Assembly: GCA_951799425.1 (NCBI GenBank)
Contig: OX637394.1
Span: 45,492,642 to 45,556,641, forward strand
Direction of reading: 5' to 3'
DNA: 64,000 bases
DNA from: Ilex aquifolium
Lineage: Eukaryota; Streptophyta; Magnoliopsida; Aquifoliales; Aquifoliaceae
Positions 1-10,343 of the stretch are shown here, piece after piece; position 1 is the stretch's first letter, and each line of letters begins with the position of its first letter. The translations under genes were made by a program, and so were the position numbers. The notes under the pieces are model-generated. The model saw only the letters and a list, made by a program, of their open reading frames with translations. It had not been told where the DNA came from and did no database searches.

Positions 1-64
1 TCAGTACACAACAGATCATAACCCGATTCCACTGGAACTACTCTCATCCATAACAAAAGACTGA

Positions 65-88
65 GATAAGGCGATAAGCCCACGTGGC
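65..88 (+). promoter_or_regulatory. I-box / G-box light-type promoter elements of Psb27
   Basis: Two GATAAG cores (65-71 as GATAAGG, and 73-78) are followed directly by a palindromic G-box, CCACGTGG at 80-87, about 95 bp upstream of the Psb27 ATG. I-box plus G-box pairs are known from light-regulated nuclear photosynthesis genes such as rbcS, which fits the downstream gene. No convincing TATA box is seen before the ATG. The motifs are seen directly; their function is inferred. Confidence 0.6.
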
Positions 89-179
89 AAAAAACCAAAC
101 CCTCCTTCACCTTCATCACTAAAAACACAGTCTCCCCCTCACTCTCTTCCACCCCCTTCTCTCGCAGCAGAACTCAGCC

Positions 180-692
180 ATGGCTTCTCCAACTCTGATC
201 ACTCCCACCACCTCCACGCCAAAACCTCTCCCACCCACCAGATCAAAACTCACCACTCCCACCACTTCCCCTCCAAATGTCATCACGGGTAGACTACAAA
301 CCAGTCGCCGGAAGTTTTTATCACTCACCGCTGGCACTGTATTACTCCAACCAGTCACGCCTGCATGGGCTGCTTCCGACGAAGAGTACGTGAGGGAGAC
401 CGAAGAGGTGATCAACAAGGTCAGAACCACCATAACCATGGAGAAAACTGACCCTAACATAGCTACTGCGGTGGCCGAACTGAGAGAGAGTTCAAATTCA
501 TGGGTGGCTAAGTATAGGAGAGAGAAGGCTCTGCTTGGCCGGTCTTCTTTCCGGGATGTTTACTCTGCTCTGAACGCCGTTTCCGGTCATTATATTAGTT
601 TTGGACCGACGGCGCCGATTCCGGCGAAGAGGAAGGCTAGGATCTTAGAAGAAATTGACACTGCAGGGAAGGCTCTGATTAGGGGAAGATAA
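180..692 (+). CDS. PSB27: Photosystem II assembly/repair protein Psb27, chloroplast (thylakoid lumen)
   Basis: Intronless gene for a 170-residue protein. Residues 1-40 are Ser/Thr/Pro-rich with basic residues and almost no acid, as in a chloroplast transit peptide. A twin-arginine thylakoid signal follows: RRKFL at 43-47, a hydrophobic stretch to about 58, and an AWA cleavage motif at 62-64. The mature part (about 106 aa) is a charged helical domain containing AELRESSNSWVAKYRREKAL and SFRDVYSALNAVSGHY, strongly characteristic of Psb27. The family binds CP43 on the lumenal side of PSII assembly intermediates and helps assemble or repair the Mn cluster; the plant H1 paralogue acts in PSII repair. 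The length matches plant homologues (about 174 aa). The ATG at 180 is the first in the leader and gives a complete bipartite presequence. The H1 rather than H2 assignment rests on the overall motif match. Confidence 0.93.
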   Translation: MASPTLITPTTSTPKPLPPTRSKLTTPTTSPPNVITGRLQTSRRKFLSLTAGTVLLQPVTPAWAASDEEYVRETEEVINKVRTTITMEKTDPNIATAVAELRESSNSWVAKYRREKALLGRSSFRDVYSALNAVSGHYISFGPTAPIPAKRKARILEEIDTAGKALIRGR

Positions 693-1220
693 AAGGAGTT
701 ACTTAATACTTACTATGGATGGTAGATTTTTATTTTTTGGATTTATTCTGAATGTCCTAATTTTAATTTTGCTGAGTTTTGGGGTTTTTGTAATACAACG
801 AGGTTCTTTAGATAATTAGGAGATTATAGCTATTTAAGGAAGAGCAATGTTATTAAAAGTTAATTTGATATCTAATTGTTGATCTAATATATTTTAATTA
901 TTGAATTAACGGTGAATTCTAGCATCTACTGAATTTTACTATCAATTAGTGATCATAACTTATTAGGTCTTTACATTAAGTATAAACAACATTATTGCTT
1001 AAAGAAATAGCAATGTTATAGGTATGTCTGTCAACGGATTGAGTTTGGATTAGATTCTGATTGATCCGAATTTGAATTCGAATTCAAAAGTTCGATTCGA
1101 ATCCAATTCGATAATTTGACGGATTTTATTTTCGGGGTCTATATTCAAATCTTTTAACAATCTAAAATTCGATTTGATCCGAACAACTTAATTAACTAAA
1201 TTTTAACAAATTATAACAAT
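693..1220. other. 3' flank of Psb27 and a repeat remnant
   Basis: The first ~325 bases are AT-rich 3' flank without a clear gene. From about 1018 the sequence is a degraded repeat rich in GAATTCGAATTC-like words. A related copy with similar GATCCGAATT/TTAACAATTCAAAAATT words lies near 22490-22905. The repeat appears interrupted at about 1222 by the foldback element that follows. Confidence 0.4.
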
Positions 1221-1221
1221 T

Positions 1222-1950
1222 TCAATTTGTACCCTCAAAGATCAAAAATCTTAATTTATACCCTCAAAGATATAAATTTGTATCAATGTACACTGGAAGC
1301 TAACAACCGTTCAATTCTCCGTCTAAAATTAAATGAGTAAATTACACCTAGACTTCCTTATGTTTGTTACTTAATCACCTGGACCCCCTCATATTTGAAA
1401 TATTACACTTACACCCCCTAAAAATTCAAATATGACTAACAGTATTCCACCAATTGGGTATCCAAATAATTATATTCAAGTGATGTATTTATTGGATATA
1501 AAAAATATTATATAATACCAGTACTCTTGAACATTATATAATACTTGTATTGTATTGTATTGGACATTCAAAACTTGATTTTAAACTTTAAAGTACAATG
1601 AGCTCACATAATAAAGGGTTGTATATAAATTATGGTTATTTATTAGGATGACATCATATTTTTTAATGGTTACATTAATAGATATTGACGACAAGAGATT
1701 GTGTGTTACAGACACACAAACGTCAGAGGGTGTAGGTGTAATATTCTTAATGTGAGGGGGTCTAGTGATTAAATAGCACACCTGAGGGGTCTAGTGATTA
1801 AGTAACAAACCTGAGGGAGTTTAGGTGTAATTTATCCATTTAATTTTAGACGGAAAACTGACGGCTGTTAGTTTTAGATGCACATTGATACATATTTATA
1901 TCTTTGAGAGTGTAGATTGAGATTTTTTTATCTTTGAAGGTACAAATTAA
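1222..1950. repeat. Foldback MITE with ~210-bp inverted arms
   Basis: The sequence from about 1222 to 1440 reappears inverted from about 1950 to 1722. Matching blocks include TTGTACCYTCAAAGAT, CCGTCTAAAATTAAAT (1320-1335, exact complement at 1838-1853) and TTTGTTACTTAATCAC. The central ~280 bases are unrelated and AT-rich. TAAATTACACYTA-type words near the arms resemble those of the 12227-12570 MITE, suggesting a Mutator-like relative, but no clear TSD was found. Confidence 0.6.
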
Positions 1951-2553
1951 AATTTAAGATATATTTTCAGATGTAATTTACAATTAACCCAAAAATAATA
2001 CAACTAGGCGGGCAAAGCGTAGGTGATAAGATAATATAAGTTTATATTTCGTTGTTTTTATTTTTTCCCATAACAATGTGGGACAATATTAACCAGTCCA
2101 TTAATGTGGTCGCATTTGTAATTTGTAAACTAAAAAAAAAAATTCAAACCAAATTATGTTTGGGCTTTTCGCTATGGTAACACAAATGAAAAATGAAATG
2201 AAATATAAAGGTGGACAACATTAATAAATTTTCAAAGCCAAACATGAATTTGGATTGGATAGGAGTGAAGGTTAAAATTGTAATTTAATGTAAAAGTGAA
2301 GAGATTTGACCAACAAATACAATGTTTTGTCTGTGCCCCATAATATACCAAATCACTTGCCAAATCAAGTATAGGATTAAATCCCTTCATCTATATCCGG
2401 GTTATTAGGTTTTCATTGGATAGGTTTGGATTACAAAATCAATCCTATCCTATCCCCCAAAGCTTTGCCAAATAGCCCCTTAGGGTATATATTTGAATGA
2501 TAGGGTTGAACTGAATTGAATATCTAAATAAATATTATTTTTTATTTAACCTA
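1951..2553. other. Intergenic, no gene recognised
   Basis: AT-rich sequence without a supported ORF. The part around 2250-2480 contains GGATTGGATAGG and, later, words of the opposite sense (AATCCTATCCTATCCC), suggesting another old inverted-repeat element, too decayed to delimit. Confidence 0.3.
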
Positions 2554-2568
2554 ATCCCACCATGAGTT

Positions 2569-2704
2569 TTTTTTTTTTTTGATTCACACCTAACCACTTA
2601 CTCTAACAGTAAGGGCTAAGTGGAGACTTATAAACACACTCACACACCCAAAGCTATCCGATGTGGGATAGCCCAGTCCCCTAACACCCCCGCGTTAAAT
2701 AAGT
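2569..2704 (-). mobile_element. 136-bp poly(A) retroposon carrying a snRNA-type USE+TATA
   Basis: A 15-bp direct repeat, ATCCCACCATGAGTT, flanks the insert (2554-2568 and 2705-2719). The insert ends on the minus strand in about 12 A. An exact long TSD plus an A tail indicates target-primed retroposition (SINE-like). On the minus strand it contains ATCCCACATCG, an exact match to the plant snRNA upstream sequence element, then 24 bases, then TTTATAAG. That spacing resembles Pol III-type plant snRNA promoters. No tRNA-type A/B boxes are evident. The RNA family of origin is not recognised. Confidence 0.7.
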
Positions 2705-2780
2705 ATCCCACCATGAGTTGGAGTGGATTGAATATAAATGAGTATCTCTAATCCTTTCCACTATTTGGGTAGCTAATAAA

Positions 2781-3376
2781 TGTACAAAATAGTCTCGTGC
2801 AAGATCAACAATTGAGTGTGTGATAAGGTGTAATTAATGGACAATAGATAAAGCAATCAATGACAATAATGTAAATATTGAGTCAACACACAAATATATA
2901 GTGGTTCGGTCCGGGTAACTTACTCCACTCCGAGAAACGGCAGCAGTGGCCGGGGGACCTTTTATTGATGAAGTAAGGTAAACGAGAGGGAGAACAATGG
3001 TTAGTTCTGGGAAGGATACAATAGCTTAGGAGAGAGAAAATCTATGTGTGTGTAGAGAGGTGTAGAGATAGAGCTTAATGTGTCATCTCATGTAGAGAGG
3101 ACTTACAATTTATAGGTACAGGGCCTTGGTTAAGGTAGTGACTTGAGGACAAATGTACTAATTCTCCGGGTGTCTACAAAAGGTAATTGTCATAAAAGGT
3201 TGTCTTGATTTTCAAGAGGGAGTATCTCCATAATTGCTCCCCACGTGCTCTAATCCTTATGGATTCCTTGAACTTTTGGACTGGGTCGAATTTGCGAACT
3301 AGACTTGACCCGTCTTGTAGCTGATTTGGGCCTAGCTCATTTATTAGGCCTGGCCCAGTTAAATCTGGGCTTGTCA
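2781..3376 (-). mobile_element. Solo LTR, Tat-type Ty3/gypsy family
   Basis: Read on the minus strand it begins TGACAAGCCCAG at 3376 and matches the LTR at 49400-49936 throughout. Shared blocks are an opening AGCCCAG/AACTGG/TAATGAG/GCCCAAATC series, a TATAAATTGTAAGTCCTC promoter block, a TCAATAAA signal and a GTGGAGTAGGT-like 3' part. No coding region accompanies it, so it is a solo LTR left by recombination. AATAA occurs close to both ends and may be the 5-bp TSD; the low-coordinate boundary is uncertain by a few bases. A small ORF near 3174-3377 is LTR sequence, not a gene. Confidence 0.7.
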
Positions 3377-5944
3377 AATAACATTTATGTAGGGTTCATG
3401 GATAAGAGTGATGAAATATACTGTCATTGACTATTATGCCCTTGTCCTACCCAATCCATCATCATATTTGATTTATAAATTAACCTTCATTCTATTCCAA
3501 ACAAAAAACTTTTATATCAATTATTTTTACAATTCATTAAAGTATAAAATAAATATTTTTAAATATATTGTAACCATAAACACCATATATTAATAGACAA
3601 AATATGAACGTTCATGTGTTAGTATCAGAAAATGAAATGAATTTGTATTACCCATTTTATAAGCTATATAAAATGAATGTGTGCATATATGTGACAGTGT
3701 GCAAACAAAGACCAATAACGGTAGCTCATAAAAACTCAATAGTTCTGTGCATCAACAAAAGTGTGCCAATAATCAATAGATCTAGGAAATCGCTACTGGT
3801 TGAGTTATCTGGTCCGTGTAAAAAATATCTTAACTCTCTTGAGTTTCATTTAATCCACGTCGATAGGTTAAATTTGACTTTCAAATTAGGTCAGGATAAA
3901 GCCGAGTGAGATTTTATGGTGCATTTTTTTACTTACTAAATGCGGGATATATGAATTCCACGTGTTTTTTTCTCTTATCTTATTAGTGTTATCTCCTTTT
4001 AATCCACGATCCAAGCACAACCTCAGTTCATGCTACTAACAGAAGGTTAGCCCCTGGGAAGACTATTGTTGGCCCACAAACAAATCAATCATCACAAGCC
4101 CAAAGTAAGTCTCAGATGGTAGTACCCCAAAACGCATATTCAGTAATTATAACATGAAGTATAAAAAATGATGAAGCTTTCAAGGTGACTAAAATTAAAA
4201 TTCAAGGTTCTTGTTACGAGGTCTCAAGTTTCTTATTCATTATGTGATTACCTGGGTCAGCTGGTGGGAATGACTAATCAACAAGCTGACTATTTGTTTG
4301 GGTCAGCTCAAACTGTACGTGCTAACCAATTTCCCTTAGCTTGGCTACGAGGATGACGATGTCCTTTATTAAAATGTGTGTGAGGCTGCGATATGAAATG
4401 GTCAATTATAACATATAGTTATCAATCAAGTGTATCACATAATATAATTGGATAAGGCCGTGGCCACTATGAAATCTGCAGGCCCTTGTCTAGGACAGCT
4501 TAAACTGTAAATGCTTATCAGTTTCCCTTAGCTTAGCTGGCCTTGAGAATGATGGTGCTTTTTATCCAAATATACCGCGTGTTGAACGAGACTGCCAACC
4601 CCAAATCCATCACCACAGCTTTCTTTTTTTTTGGCAGATAACATAAAGATAAGATCCAAGGAACTGGTGATAAGATCAAGGCCTGGTCAAGGGATGACCA
4701 TTACCAACGTTTGGAGGAAATTTTGAGTACAACGATTATATTACCTGAGTAATGTCGTGTGTGTGGTGTAATTATTTGTTAATAACTGAACAAATTGTTA
4801 AGTGAATCTCACAAAATTCAATAACCACCATATATGTAATATATAAGCACTATTGGACTAAATCAGGTTTTTTGGTATAAAAATTTGATTTTTTGTCAAC
4901 TTTGAGCTTAAATTAAAGTAGGACACACTCATCGTTTTGAGTAAACTTTTATGAGTTCGTATTCTATTATATGAACAGAATAACGTAGTATATTCATTAA
5001 TTCAAATTGAGCAAGAGGTAAATAAAATAACATGCTCTAAAATGATCCTTTTGAAATGTGAAAATACAGGTTGAGACAATGTTGAATTTAACACTAATCC
5101 CACATTTATAACATGTACATCCGAGCAAAACCCGAGTAGAACACTAGTTGAGCTCAAATCAAGTTCTATCCAAAACGAACCAGAATAGTTCGGCTCAATT
5201 ATCAACCATAAATATTATCTTATTGTACCATGTTTTCAAACTATATAATGAATTGTATTGTGTCAATTTTTTCTAATTCTCAAATACATTTATAGCATGT
5301 ATGGTCGGATTCACGTCATGCTGAATTCATATTATGTTTAGTTAGGTTCATATCCACTTATTTAATTGACAACTCTTGTACACTCATTTATTATATTCGA
5401 ACAATATAAAAATTAAACACAAATTCACTAATTTGTGGGGTACGTGTCAAATTGCTAGGTGTGCACATTATCCTGACCAGCTACAAAGATTTTGGCTTGA
5501 TTTGAATGGTTACTATCAAGCACGTGGCGTGACGTTGAGTCATGGAAGTTTAGAAGATAGTGCCCAGTCTATGGACACCTAGCCAAAAACAAGTACAAGA
5601 GAAAAATAAGATGTGTAATAAGAATAATTCAGTGCTTGTGCTATGGAGATACATCCAAAAACAACTAGCAATCTTCTTCGTTTGCAAAGATTCCAAAAAA
5701 TATTATTTTGGACATTTCAAATTATACCCATACAAAAAGATTATAGTTTATTGGATGCACGTAATTCGTAAATGATTTATATGCGGTCAAAATCATGTAC
5801 CACATAAACGATGGATAGGACAATTTATCATTATCAAGAAAATAACAAAAAAAGAAAAACACCAAAATAAAGGGCTTATAAAATCTGTGGGCTCAAGATT
5901 TGCCTTGTCCACTCTTTTGATGCAACAACCCTTGAACCGAATAC
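3377..5944. other. Intergenic, no gene recognised
   Basis: No ORF here has recognisable motifs or codon pattern. A degraded direct duplication is visible: about 4300-4380 and 4492-4570 share CARCTYAAACTGTA, AATGCT-like and TTTCCCTTAGCTTRGCT blocks. The rest is AT-rich repeat debris. Confidence 0.35.
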
Positions 5945-5954
5945 GAAGTAACAA

Positions 5955-6151
5955 AATACTGAACGGGTAGTAGAATGGTTGCGTCAAAATTTTGATAATT
6001 AAGAGGTTTCAGGTTCAATATTTTTCTGTACTTATTAAGGGCTAGTTACTCTTAAAGGATATGTTCTAACACAACTCAAGTTACGGTGGTTAACGTTGAG
6101 TTCGAGAGAGTTGTCGGCACAAGTCTAACTACCTTGTAGAAAAAAAAAAAT
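5955..6151 (+). mobile_element. Candidate tRNA-related SINE
   Basis: The head has A-box-like GTAGAATGG and B-box-like GGTTCAATATT, spaced as in tRNA-derived SINEs. The body ends in about 11-12 A at 6140-6150. GAAGTAACAA (5945-5954) before it and GAAATAACAA (6152-6161) after it look like a 10-bp TSD with one mismatch. Confidence 0.5.
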
Positions 6152-6161
6152 GAAATAACAA

Positions 6162-6845
6162 GAAGAAAATGGCTAAACTTATATTAATAACACTGGTCCA
6201 TACTATTACAATGCCTGGTTTAAAAAGGACACAAAATAATTCTGGAAATTAATAATAAAGAATAAACATGGACCACACAGTGTGTGAAGTTGACAAAGTT
6301 TGAATGATATTTAAGTAATGCTTTTGGATATACTTCGACATATCCTCTCTGTCAATAACCATATTCTTTCAATTGACATTGAATTGAATCACATTTTAAA
6401 TCAACAATACTATTAAGACTTAATTAGGGAATTTGATGTATTGTTATTATTAAACGAGTAATTAGTCCCGAAATCGAATGGCATTTACTACTAATTCAAC
6501 ATAAAAAATATACCAATTTCCCAAATTATATGCTTATAATTCTAAGTGATGATATATATGACTTATAAGAAGTATATTCAGAACAACACGTAGTTCTTCA
6601 ATGCAATCTTATTTTGCATTCAGATGTCAAAAATCGTTTTCCATTATACAGAAAATTAAATTCAACTGAAAATAATTTCTTGTGGAATTGTTGAATGGTG
6701 ATTATGAGAGCAGTACAACTATTATTTTTTTCTCCTAAAAGAGAATAAATATAAATGTGCAAGTGATGTGTACTATCACTCTCTTTTAATAGAAATTTTT
6801 TTGACTTCGGATACATTAAGCTAAGAGAGTATGTTCATTAAAAAA
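6162..6845. other. Intergenic, no gene recognised
   Basis: AT-rich sequence without supported coding potential or a clear repeat structure. Confidence 0.3.
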
Positions 6846-7303
6846 ATTATATATATGACCCTCAAATTATGACTCTTGTGTCAATTAAGTCCATAATTTT
6901 TTTTTTTTTGTCAATTGAGCTCCTGAGCTCTTTAATTATGTCAATTATGCAATTTTATCGACTTTCGTTAGATTTTCTAACAGAAAGTAACGAAGTGTGC
7001 CACTCATGTGATACATATGAGTTGGAATAAACTACAAATATGATCCTCAAATTATGACCCTTGTGTCAATTAAGTTCTAGATTTTTTTATGTGTGTCAGT
7101 TGAGCCACTGAATTCTCCAATCGTATCAATTGAGTCCTTCTGTCTTTTGTGTCATAAGGTCATGTGAGTAACACACTTTAACGGAGGTAGACAAAATAAC
7201 TCAAGTAACACAATTAGAGAATGTAGAGACTTAATTGACACAAAAAAACTTTAGGGATTTAATTAACATAAAGTATAGTTTGAGCGTCATATGTATAGTT
7301 TAT
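6846..7303 (+). repeat. Dimeric MITE
   Basis: Terminal words ATATATGACCCTCAAATTATGAC (left) and the complement of GTTTGAGCGTCATATGTATAG (right) form a terminal inverted repeat. A second left end, AAATATGATCCTCAAATTATG, occurs internally at about 7035, so this is a head-to-tail dimer. The copy at 14695-15095 has the same dimeric order in the opposite orientation. Recurrent TGTCAATTAAGTCC / TTGACACAA words fill both units. No coding capacity. Confidence 0.6.
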
Positions 7304-7539
7304 TAAAAAAAAAAAAAAAAGAAGATACTCTAATAGATTAAATCAAATCGTACTTGCCACATACGTAAGCTTATCCATTAATCCAAAGACATTTTCGACA
7401 CATTGTCTCTTGATATTATAATTATAATGGTCCTAATTACTGTTTGTTAACTACCCATTCAATTAATGGAGGGTTGCCTTCCCAACCACAACACTTAGAA
7501 ATATTGACTTTAATAATTCGTAACAAAACCCATGAATAT

Positions 7540-8276
7540 TAGGGGTGTTCAATCTATCCTACGGGTAGAAAATATAGTCTTTCGTCTTCCTACCCGATAC
7601 TTTGCAGAAGAATTTTTTCTTGGCTTACCCTACCTGATAAGGTGTGGTATTCCTACCCAACTTCCTACCCGATTAATCGGGTAGAAAGTCGGGTAAACAC
7701 TTTTGTAGCTATTAATTTTTGGATTATTTTAACAATTCAATTAAATAACATGCACTAATTTAACAACACAATAAATCAATAACACTAAAACATAAAACAA
7801 CTATAACAACAATTACAATAAAACACAAGAAAGCATGAACATCAATCCATCATAATTGTTACACAAATACAATAACAATTATTTCAAGTTTAAATCATAT
7901 GAAACACATTAAAATTATAACTGTTCCAATAGATCACCAGTTCACCACAAATTATATAACCTACACAAAAAAAACAAGTCAATGTTGTAACAACTCAAAC
8001 ATCCACAACAATAACAATGTTATAATATAAATTATACCACACAAATACTCTTATAATTACTAAAAAAATTATAAAAAAGTTAAATATATTTTTTGCGGGT
8101 AGGGTAAGGTAGGAATGCGGAAATTGATGGGTATTCCGCATTCCTACCCGATTGAATCGGAAGACCAAAAATTCTTCCGCATTCCTACCCGATTTTTGCG
8201 GCTAGCCGTTCAGTAGGGTAGGGTAGGGTCGGGTAGGGTAGGAAATTGCGGCCAATTGAAAAGTTGAACACCCCTA
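7540..8276 (+). mobile_element. Non-autonomous hAT-type element with perfect 8-bp TSD
   Basis: Inverted termini TAGGGGTGTTCAA and TTGAACACCCCTA are flanked by the 8-bp direct repeat ATGAATAT (7532-7539 and 8277-8284). An 8-bp TSD and TAGGG ends fit the hAT superfamily. The interior is an AT-rich core bordered by CCTACCCGATT/GGGTAGG blocks, with no transposase ORF. A shorter relative in the opposite orientation is at 44415-44979. The right subterminal block at about 8213-8243 holds six GGGTAGG-type runs. Confidence 0.85.
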
Positions 8277-8284
8277 ATGAATAT

Positions 8285-9279
8285 ACCATGTAATCAACAT
8301 CAATTTATTGTACTTACCCAAAAAAAAAAACATTAATTAATTGTACATAAGTTTAGCGGCAATGGAGTTGGGCCAAAATTGAAATTAAGCCATTCCCTTA
8401 ATAAATAATTTGACACGAATCTAACTGTACATGACACGAACTTCGCTTAGACACGATTGAATCAATGTTAATATAACACGACTTAAACACAATATAAACC
8501 TGACATAACACTATCCACCTATGATCCTAGCCAATTCAGTTCTCACTATAATGAAACAGGAAGCATTTGCTCTCTCAGATTCTCCAACTATTAAAGGACA
8601 TATCCAGTGCACAAGAATTTCGTCATTACGGGATTTGGGGAAGGTTAGATGTACACAACTTTATCCCTGCAAGTAGAGAGATTATTTATACGACTCAAAT
8701 TTGTAACTTTTAAGTTACAATGAAACAACTTTACTGTTGCGCAAAGACTCACTTGCCCTATTTTCCAACTACTACAAAAACATCTTCAATGCACACCTCA
8801 CTTGAATATCTCCTTTGAAATCACTTCAAAACCTTTCAGATTGGGTTAAAACTTCTCAATCAAAATCAATCGACAATAAGTTAAGAATCATTCAAGGGTA
8901 AGACAAACTCTATATTAATCCGTCCTTTAATTTTGAAGAACTATATAGAAGAATTAAAAGATAAAATTGAGAGATATTTCTAAAAACATCTGAACACCGA
9001 TTCGAATATAATGGTAAAGTATCAAATTCTCGATAAATTGATAAGAAGTGAAACAGTCCATAAAATTCATGCACTAGTTTGAAAGGTGTTATAATATAAG
9101 TGTGAGACAAGCTTTAATATTATTGCGTATGTGTGAAATCAACATGTATGTTGGTTGAGATATACGTAGAAGAATTGAAAAGATAAAATCCGACATAGTG
9201 CACTATTAAAATATAGAGATTTACAAGTCAATGGAATTGAAATATAGAGATTACTCAAAACTAATTGAAGCCCAAGAAT
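8285..9279. other. Intergenic, no gene recognised
   Basis: No supported gene. Around 8410-8510 is a patch of repeated ACACGA words typical of degraded plant repeats. The remainder is unremarkable AT-rich DNA. Confidence 0.3.
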
Positions 9280-9280
9280 T

Positions 9281-9497
9281 TTTTTTTTTTTTGTTCAACA
9301 GTCAGGAGTATTCGGGCCAGTTTAAACGCACATCGACTAATCACCTCTCTGGTCTGGTCAAAGACATGTCATTCACGCCGATACTAGGTATTTATAAGGG
9401 ATAAAATCTCTCATGATCTGACCCCAAGAAATTGCCAAAATTCGAATTCACGACGTCTGAGTTTGCAGTTCGTCTCTATTATTACTTGAGCTATGAT
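9281..9497 (-). mobile_element. tRNA-related SINE
   Basis: On the minus strand it starts with A-box-like TAGCTCAAGTAAT, has B-box-like ATTCGAATTT about 45 bases on, and ends in a ~13-base A run (poly-T at 9280-9292). It is clearly related to the SINE at 15742-15964. A TSD was not identified. Confidence 0.65.
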
Positions 9498-9501
9498 ACA
9501 T

Positions 9502-10265
9502 ATTAAACTAGCAAATTAAAATTAGTTTAACACTGAATTGAAAGGTTTAGTAGACATATACACTAGTTTAAAACATATTAGTATATTGATGTGAGACAAT
9601 CTCTAGTACGGTGAAATTCCACCGCCAGCAAATTATGATAAATATATGAATAACTATATCTAAGTATTTGTCTGAGCAAGCCAAGCAAAATGTGGTATTC
9701 TTTTCAATCTCTCTCCTGTCTATTTGTTTTTCTTTTTTTTTTTCCTGCATTTTGATGGTAAAGTTTTGTTATCTAGAGTCACATTGTGGAAGAGTGGGGT
9801 GGTGTGGGGGGTATGATGTATTAGTTTTGGAGTTAATGCCAGCCCCAAGATGTGAAGGGAAACCCAATAACACAAAAGCAAAGGCCAAAGAAACATGGGA
9901 CAGCTGTGTGACAGAATTGCATTCACATTTCTAGAATTATTTGTCATTTTCTGCTTCAATAGTTATCAGATATTGTGGCATGATTGCAACTAACCTTAAG
10001 AACCTGGTAGTTGGGAGTAAAATTTTCCAACTACTTAGGTCCATTGAGGCTGTTTGGTAAGTGATCAAATATTAGAGCATCTTCTGTAAAATCAGGTCAT
10101 TTGTTCCATTTACTTCATTTTTTTTTCATAACTGAGAACTATGTGACTTTTGAAGTTGTGATTTGCTGCGCAAATTAAGGATAAATGGAATACTTACAAA
10201 CCACGTGTACTAAATCAGCAAAAAATATCTCGTGCAACAATCAAGCTTTAAAATTTGGGTAAGAA
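9502..10265. repeat. Direct repeat, copy 1 (~0.76 kb)
   Basis: It matches 11508-12625 in the same orientation over its whole length. Shared blocks are GATGTGAGACAATCTCTAGT, TTTGGAGTTAATGCCAGCCCC, GTCCATTGAGGCTGTTTGGTA and CTTGCAACAATCAAGCTT-like sequence. No ORF in it looks real. This copy lacks the MITE present in copy 2 and so shows the pre-insertion site near 10210-10220. The origin of the repeat (duplicated host DNA or old LTR-like ends) is undetermined. Confidence 0.75.
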
Positions 10266-10343
10266 TTTTATTTTCTATTAGAGATGGTTTAAATTCACTA
10301 CTTTCATCGGCTAAATCCAAATCTCGTGTTACATGTTGGTCGT

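Noticed and set aside
3174-3377. Minus-strand ORF of 67 codons
   Set aside because: It lies fully in the solo LTR and matches LTR sequence at 49.4 kb, which is non-coding.
3604-3909. ORF of 101 codons in intergenic DNA
   Set aside because: No recognisable motif, AT-rich composition like the surroundings, and no promoter or gene context.
5430-5582. Slightly GC-richer patch considered as a gene fragment
   Set aside because: All frames are broken and no family resemblance is seen.
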